Positions 1 through 5,923 of a stretch of 10,521 nucleotides of DNA are shown here, piece by piece. This DNA comes from UBA3103 sp002365855 (GTDB lineage Bacteria > Bacillota > Desulfotomaculia > Desulfotomaculales > Pelotomaculaceae). The position numbers and the translations under genes were made by a program. Under the pieces are notes generated by a model. That model did no database searches and was not told the DNA's origin. It worked only from the letters and a program-made list of their open reading frames with translations. Each line of letters opens with the position of its first letter. Within the stretch, counting starts at the first letter, position 1. The stretch is from the NCBI GenBank assembly GCA_030627625.1, contig DAOURR010000070.1, positions 1 to 10,521 of the forward strand. The letters are read 5' to 3'.

Positions 1-143
1 AGAAGCTTTTGTTTTCCAACCAAGCTTATCTACTATACCGAAATATTCTAAAAATATATTTGGGTTATGCACTGGTGTTATTTTCCATCAACTGCATAAG
101 TCCTGTATGATATATAAGTATTATTATATAACTATAGAGGGAG
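1..143. other. Left-edge intergenic region
   Basis: This AT-rich stretch shows no convincing coding sequence on either strand. A weak promoter for the downstream hydrolase is possible: TATGAT at 106-111 resembles a -10 box, but there is no good -35 box 16-18 bases upstream. TATTAT at 119-124 is an equally weak alternative. Two AAGCTT hexamers lie near the left end with no obvious larger structure. An in-frame TAG at 135-137 shows that the hydrolase cannot start further upstream. Confidence 0.4.
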
Positions 144-905
144 ATGGAGAAGATTAAATTGGCTAATGGAATAGAAATGCTTCAAATTTCAGCAAACATT
201 ATGGGAGAGCAGAACATCATCCACCCGACACTGCTCTGGGACGAGGACGAGGTAATCCTGGTGGACGCGGGATTTCCAGGCCAACTGCCAAAAATTCGTG
301 AAGCCATGGAGAAGGCTGGGGCGCCCCTTGAGAGGCTCAGTAAAATTATTATTACGCATCATGATATTGACCATATAGGCAGCCTGGCAAGCATTTTGAA
401 AGAGCTGCCTCAAAGAGTTGAAATAATAGCTCATGAAGAGGAAATTCCTTATATCCAGGGTGAGCGGCAGTCTGTTAAAATGAACCCGGATAGGATGGCT
501 CAGCCTGAGGCACAGCTTAACTCCCTGCCGGAAGAGCAGCGCCAGCTTATGAAGAAGATGTTTGGAAGCCTTAAGGATCTCAAGGCCAGTGTTGACCGCT
601 CAGTAGACGATGGAGAGATCCTGCCGTACTGCGGTGAAATCACCGTCATTCACACCCCGGGCCACACCCCTGGTCATATATGCCTCTACCTTAAACAGAG
701 CAAGATATTAATAGCCGGCGACACCTTGTTTGTAGACGGCCCGATGCTGGTAAGGGCCCCGCTGTTTATTGACTTTGATGTGGATCTGGCTGACAAGTCA
801 CTAAAAAAGCTTGCCCAATACGACATTGAAGCGGTTGTTTGCTACCATGGCGGGCTATATAAAGGTAACGTCAACCGTCGCATCGCGGAATTAACCAACG
901 GGTAA
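144..905 (+). CDS. MBL-fold metallo-hydrolase
   Basis: This is a 253-residue soluble metallo-beta-lactamase-fold hydrolase. The metal-site motif THHDIDH lies at residues 71-77, with Asp at the place of the second His of HxHxDH; this variant is known in YflN-like members. Other ligands are H174 in TPGHTPGH, D193 in AGDTLF and H235 near the C-terminus. The protein probably binds two metal ions and hydrolyses a small ester, thioester or lactone-like substrate, which cannot be told from the sequence. There is no signal peptide, so it is probably cytoplasmic. The start is slightly uncertain. ATG 144 sits only one or two bases after AGAGGGAG, while TTG 159 has a GGAG at better spacing. Homologues usually begin a few residues before the ANGI-like stretch, which favours 144. 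It precedes the tetR-type operon on the same strand but is separated from it by a likely terminator/operator palindrome. Confidence 0.88.
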   Translation: MEKIKLANGIEMLQISANIMGEQNIIHPTLLWDEDEVILVDAGFPGQLPKIREAMEKAGAPLERLSKIIITHHDIDHIGSLASILKELPQRVEIIAHEEEIPYIQGERQSVKMNPDRMAQPEAQLNSLPEEQRQLMKKMFGSLKDLKASVDRSVDDGEILPYCGEITVIHTPGHTPGHICLYLKQSKILIAGDTLFVDGPMLVRAPLFIDFDVDLADKSLKKLAQYDIEAVVCYHGGLYKGNVNRRIAELTNG

Positions 906-910
906 AAGAT

Positions 911-923
911 GGGATCAGGCTTT
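911..923 (+). repeat. Diverged copy of GGGGTCAGGCTTT motif
   Basis: GGGATCAGGCTTT here matches 12 of 13 bases of the arm motif GGGGTCAGGCTTT found in the hairpin at 4032-4099 (clearest on its minus strand). It lies just after the stop codon of the hydrolase. It is probably a degenerate half-element of the same dispersed intergenic repeat. The match is short and could be chance. Confidence 0.35.
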
Positions 924-967
924 CTAAGCTCCCGCCCATTCCATGACCTTTTCCCATTGTTTCGTTA

Positions 968-1001
968 AAAACAGGATTGACCACATGGTCAATCCTGTTT
1001 T
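968..1001. promoter_or_regulatory. Operator 1: 34-bp palindrome, possibly also a terminator
   Basis: Two perfect 16-base arms, AAAACAGGATTGACCA and its complement, surround a 2-base centre (CA). The core TTGACCA-CA-TGGTCAA (977-992) recurs at 1018-1033, so it is very probably the binding site of the adjacent TetR-type regulator. It overlaps the -35 box, which suits repression. The outer arms extend the dyad beyond the shared core. An A-run precedes the palindrome and TTTTATAAT follows, so the transcript of the upstream hydrolase could also end here. The double role is inference. Confidence 0.75.
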
Positions 1002-1006
1002 ATAAT
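977..1006 (+). promoter_or_regulatory. Promoter of the tetR-ABC operon
   Basis: A -35 box TTGACC (977-982, 5 of 6 matches) is followed after 18 bases by a perfect -10 box TATAAT (1001-1006). This predicts a start near 1013. The -35 box is part of operator 1, and the predicted start lies just before operator 2. Repressor on either site should block polymerase. Confidence 0.75.
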
Positions 1007-1017
1007 ATAAGCAGCGT

Positions 1018-1033
1018 TTGACCATGTGGTCAA
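1018..1033. promoter_or_regulatory. Operator 2: TTGACCA-N2-TGGTCAA
   Basis: TTGACCATGTGGTCAA has the same 7-base arms as operator 1, with the centre read in the opposite sense (TG instead of CA). The two dyad centres are 41 bases apart, close to four helical turns, so two repressor dimers could sit on roughly the same face of the DNA. The site lies in the predicted 5' leader of the regulator gene, upstream of its ATG. Confidence 0.7.
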
Positions 1034-1049
1034 GTCAGGGGTGTATAAT

Positions 1050-1658
1050 ATGTCTGATGATAAGAAAACTATAGTTATTAAAGCCGCCCTGGAGGAATTT
1101 GCCGAAAACGGCTATGCAGCCGCATCCACAAATACCATAACCCGTAAGGCAGGGATTTCCAAGGGCCTGCTTTTTCACTATTTTGGGAGTAAGCAGCAGC
1201 TCTACCTGGCGGTTCTGGACTTTTGTATGGACCAGGTCCTGGCCCGTTTTGACGAGGAATTAAAATATGTGTCCCGGGACATTATCGAACGAATTGTTGA
1301 ACTGAACAAGCTAAAATTAAGGCTGAATGCAGACATGCCCCTGTCTCAGCGTTTTTTGACGGAAGCATTTATTAAACCTCCGGAAGGTCTGGCGAAGGAA
1401 ATAGCCGTCAGGCAAGTTCATATTTACACCGGGTATATGCCGCTGCTGCTGGAGAATGTGGACAGGAGTAATTTCCGGGAGGATATCGACCAGGAGAAGG
1501 CTGTCGAATTGGTTATAGCTGTCGCCAACGCCGTTGGTGAAAAGTATATTAAGGCTTACCGGGAAGAGGGCGTTGACTTTGATCCCCTCCTGAGAGCTTT
1601 TGTAGAGGAATTAAAGTGCTGCCTGGGTATGATCAAGTATGGGATTTATAAGAATTAG
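1050..1658 (+). CDS. TetR/AcrR-family transcriptional regulator
   Basis: This is a 202-residue one-component repressor. The N-terminal DNA-binding domain has the classic helix-turn-helix at about residues 27-48, with the motif GISKGLLFHYFGSK. The rest is the helical ligand-binding and dimerisation domain typical of TetR proteins, and the length is normal. I chose ATG 1050 because AGGGGTG at 1037-1043 lies six bases upstream. An in-frame GTG at 1026 falls inside operator 2 and has no ribosome binding site. The gene heads an operon, 38 bases ahead of an ABC ATPase gene and two permease genes, so the likely role is repression of this exporter and of itself until a substrate binds. Both operators lie in its own control region. 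The ligand is unknown. Confidence 0.92.
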   Translation: MSDDKKTIVIKAALEEFAENGYAAASTNTITRKAGISKGLLFHYFGSKQQLYLAVLDFCMDQVLARFDEELKYVSRDIIERIVELNKLKLRLNADMPLSQRFLTEAFIKPPEGLAKEIAVRQVHIYTGYMPLLLENVDRSNFREDIDQEKAVELVIAVANAVGEKYIKAYREEGVDFDPLLRAFVEELKCCLGMIKYGIYKN

Positions 1659-1696
1659 GATAAATTAAGTTCAAATTATTAAACGGGGTGTTTTAA

Positions 1697-2551
1697 ATGC
1701 TTGAAGTAACCGGGTTGTCCTATAAGTATCCAGCCGGCAGGGAACCGGCGGTGAATAACGCCTCTTTTACCGTTGAAAAAGGAGAAATATTTGGTTTCCT
1801 GGGGCCCAGCGGGGCGGGGAAGAGCACCGCCCAGAAGATTCTGATCGGATTATTGAGTGATTACCGGGGCGCGGTCCGGGTCCTGGGCCGGGATCTCAAA
1901 TCGTGGGGTAAGGAATACTATGAAAAAATTGGGGTTTCTTTTGAACTTCCCAATAATTTTCAAAAACTAACCGGTCTGGAGAATCTTCAGTTTTTTCACG
2001 CTCTTTTTGCCGGGGAGAAGGAGGAACCCGAGCGTCTTCTGGAAATGGTAGGTCTGGCGGAGGACGCTCAGACAAAAGTCGCCAATTATTCTAAGGGAAT
2101 GCAGATGCGGTTGAATTTTATCAGGTCCTTATTGCACCGGCCGGAACTTCTCTTCCTGGATGAGCCCACCACGGGAATGGACCCGGCTAACGCCAAGAAA
2201 ATCAAGGAACTGATTCTGGAAGAGAAGAAAAAAGGGCATACCATTTTTCTGACAACACATAACATGTTCATCGCTGACGAACTGTGCGACCGGGTAGCCT
2301 TCCTCGTGGAAGGAAAAATCGTACTCATTGACACTCCCGGCAAGTTAAAGATCGAGCATGGTGAAAGGGCAGTTGCTGTAAACTTCATTAGAGATAACCA
2401 GCTTAAAACAGAGAAATTCCCCCTGGAGGGACTGGGTGAGAACAGCGCTTTTCTGCAGATCATCCGCCAGGAAAAGGTGCAAACGATTCATACTCTTGAG
2501 TCCACCTTAGAGGATATCTTTATCAAGGTGACAGGGAGGAAGCTGTTATGA
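1697..2551 (+). CDS. ABC transporter ATP-binding protein
   Basis: This 284-residue nucleotide-binding subunit should power the two permeases that follow. Visible motifs are Walker A GPSGAGKST at 36-44, a signature region YSKGMQMRL at 131-139 (a variant of LSGGQ), Walker B with LFLDEPTTGMDP ending at 163, and the switch His at 188 in TTHNM. In the Q-loop region (about 79-90) the usual Gln appears to be Glu, which occurs in this exporter-type subfamily. About 70 residues after the switch form a C-terminal extension typical of ABC-2 drug and antibiotic exporters. GGGGTG six bases upstream supports the ATG. The stop overlaps the next start by four bases (ATGA), which implies coupled translation. 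Similar ATPase plus two-permease sets are often annotated as fluoroquinolone-type exporters, but the substrate here is not known. Confidence 0.94.
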   Translation: MLEVTGLSYKYPAGREPAVNNASFTVEKGEIFGFLGPSGAGKSTAQKILIGLLSDYRGAVRVLGRDLKSWGKEYYEKIGVSFELPNNFQKLTGLENLQFFHALFAGEKEEPERLLEMVGLAEDAQTKVANYSKGMQMRLNFIRSLLHRPELLFLDEPTTGMDPANAKKIKELILEEKKKGHTIFLTTHNMFIADELCDRVAFLVEGKIVLIDTPGKLKIEHGERAVAVNFIRDNQLKTEKFPLEGLGENSAFLQIIRQEKVQTIHTLESTLEDIFIKVTGRKLL

Positions 2552-3255
2552 GCCGCCTGACCGCTATATTAAAGATGGATGTTCTGCTCCAGAAAAGGTA
2601 CGGGCTGTACTATGCCGCCGCGTTTGTGACCCTGGTGTGGGTCGCTGTCCTGACCGCTATACCCTCCGATGTTGTGAGGCCGGCTTTACCCTACGTTATC
2701 TTTGGTGATCTGGTAGTAATTGGTTTTTTCTTCATTGCCGGGCAGGTTATTTTTGAAAAAACGGAGCGGACTATATACGCCATGGTGGTCACGCCCCTGA
2801 GATTTCGGGAATACCTGACCTCCAAGCTGGCGACATACGCCCTGTTGTCATTACTGGCTTCCCTGGTTATTGCCATGGCAGGAGCAGGCTTAAATTTTAA
2901 TCTATATTACCTAGCCCTGGGGGTTGTCCTGACGGCTCTGATTAATACGGCGGTGGGGTTTATCTCTGTGGCGCCCTACCGTTCCATAAGTTCATTTCTG
3001 GTACCCTCCCAGCTCTACCTGCTTGTCCTGGGTCTGCCTGTTATCCATTTTGCGGGTTTGATCAATTTCCCACTGTTCTATTTGTTTCCGACCATGGGTT
3101 CGCTGTACCTGCTGGTGGGGGCTTTCGGGAATATCACTGCCGGGCAGGCTGCTTACGGTGTTTTTATCCAGGTTGTCTGGATTATTATCCTGTTCAGGAT
3201 CAGCCGGTACAGGTTTGAACGCTATATCGTCGAGCAGAAAGGGGGGCGTGTGTAG
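2548..3255 (+). CDS. ABC-2 type exporter permease, subunit 1
   Basis: This is a 235-residue integral membrane protein with about six hydrophobic helices, roughly at 19-37, 47-68, 94-114, 118-140, 153-175 and 202-217. Between helices 2 and 3 the stretch EKTERTIYAMVVTPLRFREY (70-89) resembles the conserved cytoplasmic loop of ABC-2 permeases that contacts the ATPase. It should form a heterodimeric channel with the next gene product. The start overlaps the ATPase stop by four bases, and the stop TAG shares one base with the GTG start of the second permease. This tight packing points to equimolar production of one complex. Confidence 0.88.
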   Translation: MSRLTAILKMDVLLQKRYGLYYAAAFVTLVWVAVLTAIPSDVVRPALPYVIFGDLVVIGFFFIAGQVIFEKTERTIYAMVVTPLRFREYLTSKLATYALLSLLASLVIAMAGAGLNFNLYYLALGVVLTALINTAVGFISVAPYRSISSFLVPSQLYLLVLGLPVIHFAGLINFPLFYLFPTMGSLYLLVGAFGNITAGQAAYGVFIQVVWIIILFRISRYRFERYIVEQKGGRV

Positions 3256-3986
3256 TGCGGTTCTGGACTGTCTTTGTCCGTAATGACCTGAAGAATATCA
3301 GCCGAGACTCTCTGCTTATCTATGTACTGACGCTACCGTGGCTTATTCCGGTGGTTTTCCGCCTGGGAATCCCGCCTCTGGCCGCGTGGCTGGAAAGTGG
3401 TTACCACTTTAATCTTGAGCTTTATTATCCGCTGCTCCTCAGTTTTTCTATTGTAATGCAGGTGCCGTTGATTTTTGGTATTGTTTTCGGTTTTCTGCTG
3501 TTAGACGAAAAAGACGACGGTATCCTGGCGGCTATCCAGGTCAGCCCCCTGTCCATGGATGGCTACCTCAGGCACCGCCTGTTATTAACGGGGTTCTTAA
3601 GTTTGCTTTACGTGGTGGTCATGCTCCCGACTACCGGGATGGTCCCCTGGACGCTGCTGTACAACCTGCTCCCGGTTGTTTTGCTGGCCGGCCTTCTGGG
3701 CGTCGGCGCCACACTTTTAATTGCCGTTGTGGCTAATAACAAGGTGGAAGGATTCGCCCTCATGAAGGCCATGGGCATGCTCATGCTGGGGCCTCTGGCG
3801 GCGTTTTTTATCGAGGGCAGGTGGCAGCTGCTCCTGGGAATAGTACCCAGTTACTGGCTGGCCAAAGCGTACTGGCTGATCAGCGCCGGCGAAAACGCCT
3901 GGCTTTATATCCTGGCCGGTTTTGCTTACTTGCTGCTGATAATTTATTTATTGCTGCAGAGGTTTAACCGTAAACATGCCCTCTAG
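3255..3986 (+). CDS. ABC-2 type exporter permease, subunit 2
   Basis: This 243-residue membrane protein has about six hydrophobic segments, near 21-36, 57-83, 108-125, 138-160, 170-186 and 215-234. The loop DEKDDGILAAIQVSPLSMDG (84-103) matches the cytoplasmic ABC-2 loop and corresponds to the one in subunit 1, so the two permeases look like distant paralogues. The start is GTG, sharing one base with the preceding stop; GGGGGGCGTG just upstream can serve as ribosome binding site. It is the last gene of the tetR-ABC operon. Its stop codon abuts repeat copy A and a large hairpin. Confidence 0.88.
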   Translation: MRFWTVFVRNDLKNISRDSLLIYVLTLPWLIPVVFRLGIPPLAAWLESGYHFNLELYYPLLLSFSIVMQVPLIFGIVFGFLLLDEKDDGILAAIQVSPLSMDGYLRHRLLLTGFLSLLYVVVMLPTTGMVPWTLLYNLLPVVLLAGLLGVGATLLIAVVANNKVEGFALMKAMGMLMLGPLAAFFIEGRWQLLLGIVPSYWLAKAYWLISAGENAWLYILAGFAYLLLIIYLLLQRFNRKHAL

Positions 3987-4021
3987 CAAGTCGGGGCCGG
4001 TTCTTGCTTGCTACTTGCCTG
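3987..4021 (+). repeat. Direct repeat copy A
   Basis: This 35-base sequence begins CAAGTCGGGG and ends TACTTGCCTG. It matches copy B at 5791-5826 in 32 of 36 aligned positions, in the same orientation. Its ends CAAGT and ACTTG are inverted, so the unit is weakly palindromic. It starts directly after the permease stop codon. The two copies bracket the haloperoxidase gene. Confidence 0.7.
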
Positions 4022-4031
4022 TATAAGGAAT

Positions 4032-4099
4032 GGGGTCAGGCTTAACCTTATTGAATTTCTGTGGACGCTGCCACAGAAATTCAAGTAAAGCCTGACCCC
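4032..4099. repeat. REP-like long hairpin between convergent genes
   Basis: The outer arms GGGGTCAGGCTT (4032-4043) and AAGCCTGACCCC (4088-4099) and the inner arms TTGAATTTCTGTGG (4051-4064) and its complement (4071-4084) are all perfect. Together they give 26 paired bases around a 6-base loop, with a small asymmetric internal bulge. There is no T-run on either side, so it is not a textbook intrinsic terminator. It may still block transcription between the exporter operon and the convergent haloperoxidase gene. The form resembles REP-type palindromes associated with RAYT transposases, which is inference. Confidence 0.65.
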
Positions 4100-4116
4100 T
4101 TAGACTTACCTTAGAA

Positions 4117-5325
4117 TTAGATTATTATGGTAGTGCCGTCAAACTTAGTGAACGAGAAGCCCCTGAAATCCTCGTTGTAGGTGTTTCTGTAATCCTGAAG
4201 GATCCCGATGGCGACAGCCTCACCCAGCTTCAGGCCCTCGCTACCGTCGGTACGCCAGTGTACACCTGCAGTATTGCGGCCATAGCCGACATTGGTGGCA
4301 AGCTTATTAATCTCCCCACCCACTGTCAAAGGTTCTCCTGAGTAAGGAAGCAGCGATAGACCGTCAGCGCTTGCTACTACCGGATCGGGGATAATAAACC
4401 ATTCCTTGAAGAACGCCTTCAGCATGGTGGCGCATGCCCCGGCGCCGCAACTATGGCCGGCAGGATAAGCCGGATGGTAAGGGGAGCCTTGCGGATAGGC
4501 CACAGGTAACAGGTATGTGCCATACTTGTTGAAGACTTCGCTAACAGCCTGCGAATTGAGTAGTTCCTCGTTAATCGGGTAGTCGGCGGCGCCCGTCAGC
4601 TGGTTGTGGACGCGTCCTCCGAACGCCTCGGGCCGTAGCCGGCGATGGACCAGAAATTTTTGGAACCATCCGGCCAGGTTCGCCGCCCGTGCCGCCCGGG
4701 CCACAAAATCCAGAATATGTGGGGCGGCGAAAGTGGCAAAACCGTGCTGTGTCACGGAACGCAGATAAGGGTTGGTTTGGGACAGTGCCACCGAACCATA
4801 ACTGAGCAGAATCAGACAGGCGCTGAGAAAACCCTGGTAGGTGAAATCGCGTTGGTTCCATTCGCCCAGATCGCGGTTATTGCGAATATAACGGGGCCTG
4901 GGGTCGAACTGATTCGAGGTTGACGGAGGAAATCCATTCTGGATGTTCAACCATTCCTGGTATGAAGTCAGGTAGTCGTCGCCTGCCACTGTGGTGCGAT
5001 TTCGCTGGACAACTGTGGCGGCCCCGAAGGGAATGTCCTTCCACAGAAACTGGGAAATATCAGGCCCCACCAGGTCACCGGGCGTATCCCCGCGAAACAG
5101 GGTTCCCGTTGTGATCTCCCCACCGATTTTCGGCCCGCGAAAGTCCGAGAATTTCGACAGGTCGGAAGCAGCTGCGAGCGTAAGCGGATTTGTGTTGTAC
5201 CTCGCAAAAGGAACATCACGGGTTAGCGCCAGCCAGTATAGTTCGGCCATTTCACCGGCATTCCAGGCGCTGCTGAAGGCCGGCGCCGGGAGCATACTCA
5301 AATGATGAGAATCAGGACCAGCCAT
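4117..5325 (-). CDS. Haloperoxidase C-terminal fragment with active site
   Basis: This 402-residue frame carries the whole PAP2-type vanadate site. K223 and R231 lie in KFLVHRRLRP with the K-x7-R spacing of algal bromoperoxidases. H284 and H291 lie in HPAYPAGH; the first His is at the place that distinguishes bromoperoxidases from fungal chloroperoxidases. R350 and H356 lie in RNTAGVHWR with the expected R-x5-H spacing; H356 would be the vanadate-bound His. The usual Ser of the SGH motif is Ala (A289). The ATG at 5325 lies inside the duplicated unit and has no ribosome binding site, so independent translation is doubtful. Low-level reinitiation after the overlapping upstream frame (stop at 5298-5300) cannot be excluded. 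Confidence 0.75.
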   Translation of the reverse strand: MAGPDSHHLSMLPAPAFSSAWNAGEMAELYWLALTRDVPFARYNTNPLTLAAASDLSKFSDFRGPKIGGEITTGTLFRGDTPGDLVGPDISQFLWKDIPFGAATVVQRNRTTVAGDDYLTSYQEWLNIQNGFPPSTSNQFDPRPRYIRNNRDLGEWNQRDFTYQGFLSACLILLSYGSVALSQTNPYLRSVTQHGFATFAAPHILDFVARAARAANLAGWFQKFLVHRRLRPEAFGGRVHNQLTGAADYPINEELLNSQAVSEVFNKYGTYLLPVAYPQGSPYHPAYPAGHSCGAGACATMLKAFFKEWFIIPDPVVASADGLSLLPYSGEPLTVGGEINKLATNVGYGRNTAGVHWRTDGSEGLKLGEAVAIGILQDYRNTYNEDFRGFSFTKFDGTTIII

Positions 5326-5723
5326 CTAGCCATCTCGTAGGCATAAGCAGCCTGGGGATTCGCGAGCCTGGCGCCGCCTCTCAAAGGGATCATTTCAAAA
5401 TCATCCGGGTTGCCGGTGGACAAGGCCCTGAGAAGGGCCTTGTAAGCATTGAGGTCAACTTCGCCCAACTGATTGTGTGGTAACGCCTTGGAAAAGTTAC
5501 CGATTTTGTTAGGGTAACGATCTTCATCGCCGTTGCATGGATGGCCCGGGAGAGGAAGGTTCTTTTGAAATAGCGCTGCGTCCAGACGGACTTGAAACGC
5601 ATCTTGCCGGCGCTGCTGTCCTGTGGCCGGCCCAATATCGCATGATTCCACCATATTGATGTTCAAGTCAAAGGCTTTTCCTTTGCCGATTTCTTTATTG
5701 ATATTTAAAAACTCTTTGCTCAT
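5298..5723 (-). CDS. Haloperoxidase N-terminal fragment
   Basis: This 141-residue frame holds the haloperoxidase N-terminal region. Family-like blocks include GDEDRYPNKIGNF (65-77), LPHNQLGEVDLNAY (81-94), ALSTGNPDDFE (100-110) and RLANPQAAYAYE (119-130). After about residue 132 the frame is wrong, and it ends with the unrelated tail RWLVLILII. The start is well supported, with GGGAG nine bases upstream of ATG. There is no signal peptide, so the intact enzyme would be cytoplasmic. The fragment alone has no catalytic residues. Confidence 0.75.
   Translation of the reverse strand: MSKEFLNINKEIGKGKAFDLNINMVESCDIGPATGQQRRQDAFQVRLDAALFQKNLPLPGHPCNGDEDRYPNKIGNFSKALPHNQLGEVDLNAYKALLRALSTGNPDDFEMIPLRGGARLANPQAAYAYEMARWLVLILII
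5320..5335 (-). repeat. 8-bp tandem duplication causing the frameshift
   Basis: On the minus strand AGATGGCT occurs twice in direct succession (plus-strand AGCCATCT at 5320-5327 and 5328-5335). One copy gives the in-frame protein YEMAGPDS expected for the family. Two copies shift the frame by +8 and lead to a stop at 5298-5300. The unit size also fits an 8-base target-site duplication left by an excised insertion element, or simple replication slippage. Confidence 0.9.
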
Positions 5724-5759
5724 AAGGACTCACTCCCTGTTTCATTCTAAGTTCGATCC

Positions 5760-5765
5760 ATAATA
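5760..5765 (-). promoter_or_regulatory. Possible -10 box of haloperoxidase gene
   Basis: On the minus strand TATTAT lies about 37 bases before the start codon and matches the -10 consensus in 5 of 6 bases. No good -35 box is seen 16-18 bases upstream, so this is a weak call. Confidence 0.25.
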
Positions 5766-5790
5766 TGTTAAAAAACTAAATTTGTTCCAT

Positions 5791-5826
5791 CAAGTCGGGG
5801 GCGATTCTTGCTAGCCTACTTGCCTG
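5791..5826 (+). repeat. Direct repeat copy B
   Basis: This 36-base sequence begins CAAGTCGGGG and ends TACTTGCCTG. It differs from copy A (3987-4021) by three substitutions and a one-base gap. The inverted CAAGT/ACTTG ends are kept. With copy A it brackets about 1.8 kb that holds only the haloperoxidase gene and the hairpin. Confidence 0.7.
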
Positions 5827-5842
5827 AACTACCGACATTGTG

Positions 5843-5871
5843 TTAGATTATTTTACAAAAGGCTCTATAAT
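5843..5871 (+). promoter_or_regulatory. Possible promoter of GyrI-like gene
   Basis: A perfect TATAAT lies at 5866-5871, about 55 bases before the GyrI-like gene. The hexamer 17 bases upstream (TTAGAT, 5843-5848) is a poor -35 match. The -10 box alone makes a promoter plausible, because the gene must start its own transcript after the divergent haloperoxidase gene. Confidence 0.4.
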
Positions 5872-5890
5872 TACTAAGTAAGCACGTAAT

Positions 5891-5901
5891 GGGTCAGACC
5901 C
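5891..5901. promoter_or_regulatory. Small dyad GGGTC-A-GACCC
   Basis: Perfect 5-base arms around one base lie between the candidate -10 box and the ribosome binding site of the GyrI-like gene. This could be an operator just after the transcription start. It could equally be a remnant of the (AAT)GGGGTCAG repeat family seen at 4032-4099, since the sequence AATGGGTCAG is shared. Confidence 0.35.
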
Positions 5902-5923
5902 TATAACTAAAAGGGAGGTAATG

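Larger units (their letters stand above)
4117..5723 (-). pseudogene. Vanadium-dependent haloperoxidase, frameshifted
   Basis: The two overlapping minus-strand reading frames here are one gene. The upstream frame ends a recognisable haloperoxidase N-terminus at RLANPQAAYAYEMA, and the other frame continues directly with GPDSHH and PAPAFSSAWNAGEM, as in intact family members. The break coincides with a perfect 8-base tandem duplication. Removing one unit gives a 532-residue protein, close to the size of algal bromoperoxidases and their bacterial relatives. Intact enzymes bind vanadate and use hydrogen peroxide to oxidise halides. Both ends of the gene look complete, with a good ribosome binding site and a family-typical C-terminus, so the lesion is probably recent, reversible or a sequencing error. 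The gene lies alone between two direct repeats. Confidence 0.88.

Noticed and set aside
356..374. Loss of a metal ligand in the MBL hydrolase (HxDxDH)
   Set aside because: Asp at the second position is a known variant in YflN-like members, and the other ligands are all present, so it is not a sign of inactivity.
1026..1049. GTG start eight codons upstream for the TetR-type regulator
   Set aside because: It lies inside operator 2 with no ribosome binding site, while ATG 1050 has AGGGGTG at ideal spacing and gives a normal TetR N-terminus.
1044..1049. Second TATAAT as a promoter for the regulator gene
   Set aside because: It is directly before the ATG, so a transcript would start inside the coding region, and the spacing to the TTGACC of operator 2 is 20 bases, too long.
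2086..2463. Antisense reading frame of 125 codons inside the ABC ATPase gene
   Set aside because: It has no recognisable domain or ribosome binding site and mirrors a well-conserved gene.
4032..4099. Classical intrinsic terminator
   Set aside because: The stem is strong but no T-run follows on either strand, and the arm motif recurs elsewhere, so a repeat element explains it better.
4571..5305. Several open frames overlapping the haloperoxidase gene on both strands
   Set aside because: Their products are low-complexity or rich in Arg, Pro and Gly without family features, as expected for shadow frames of GC-rich coding DNA.
4117..5723. Two separate genes (a small hypothetical protein plus a haloperoxidase)
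   Set aside because: The N-terminal frame has family-specific haloperoxidase sequence up to the exact point where the other frame takes over, and a tandem duplication explains the shift.
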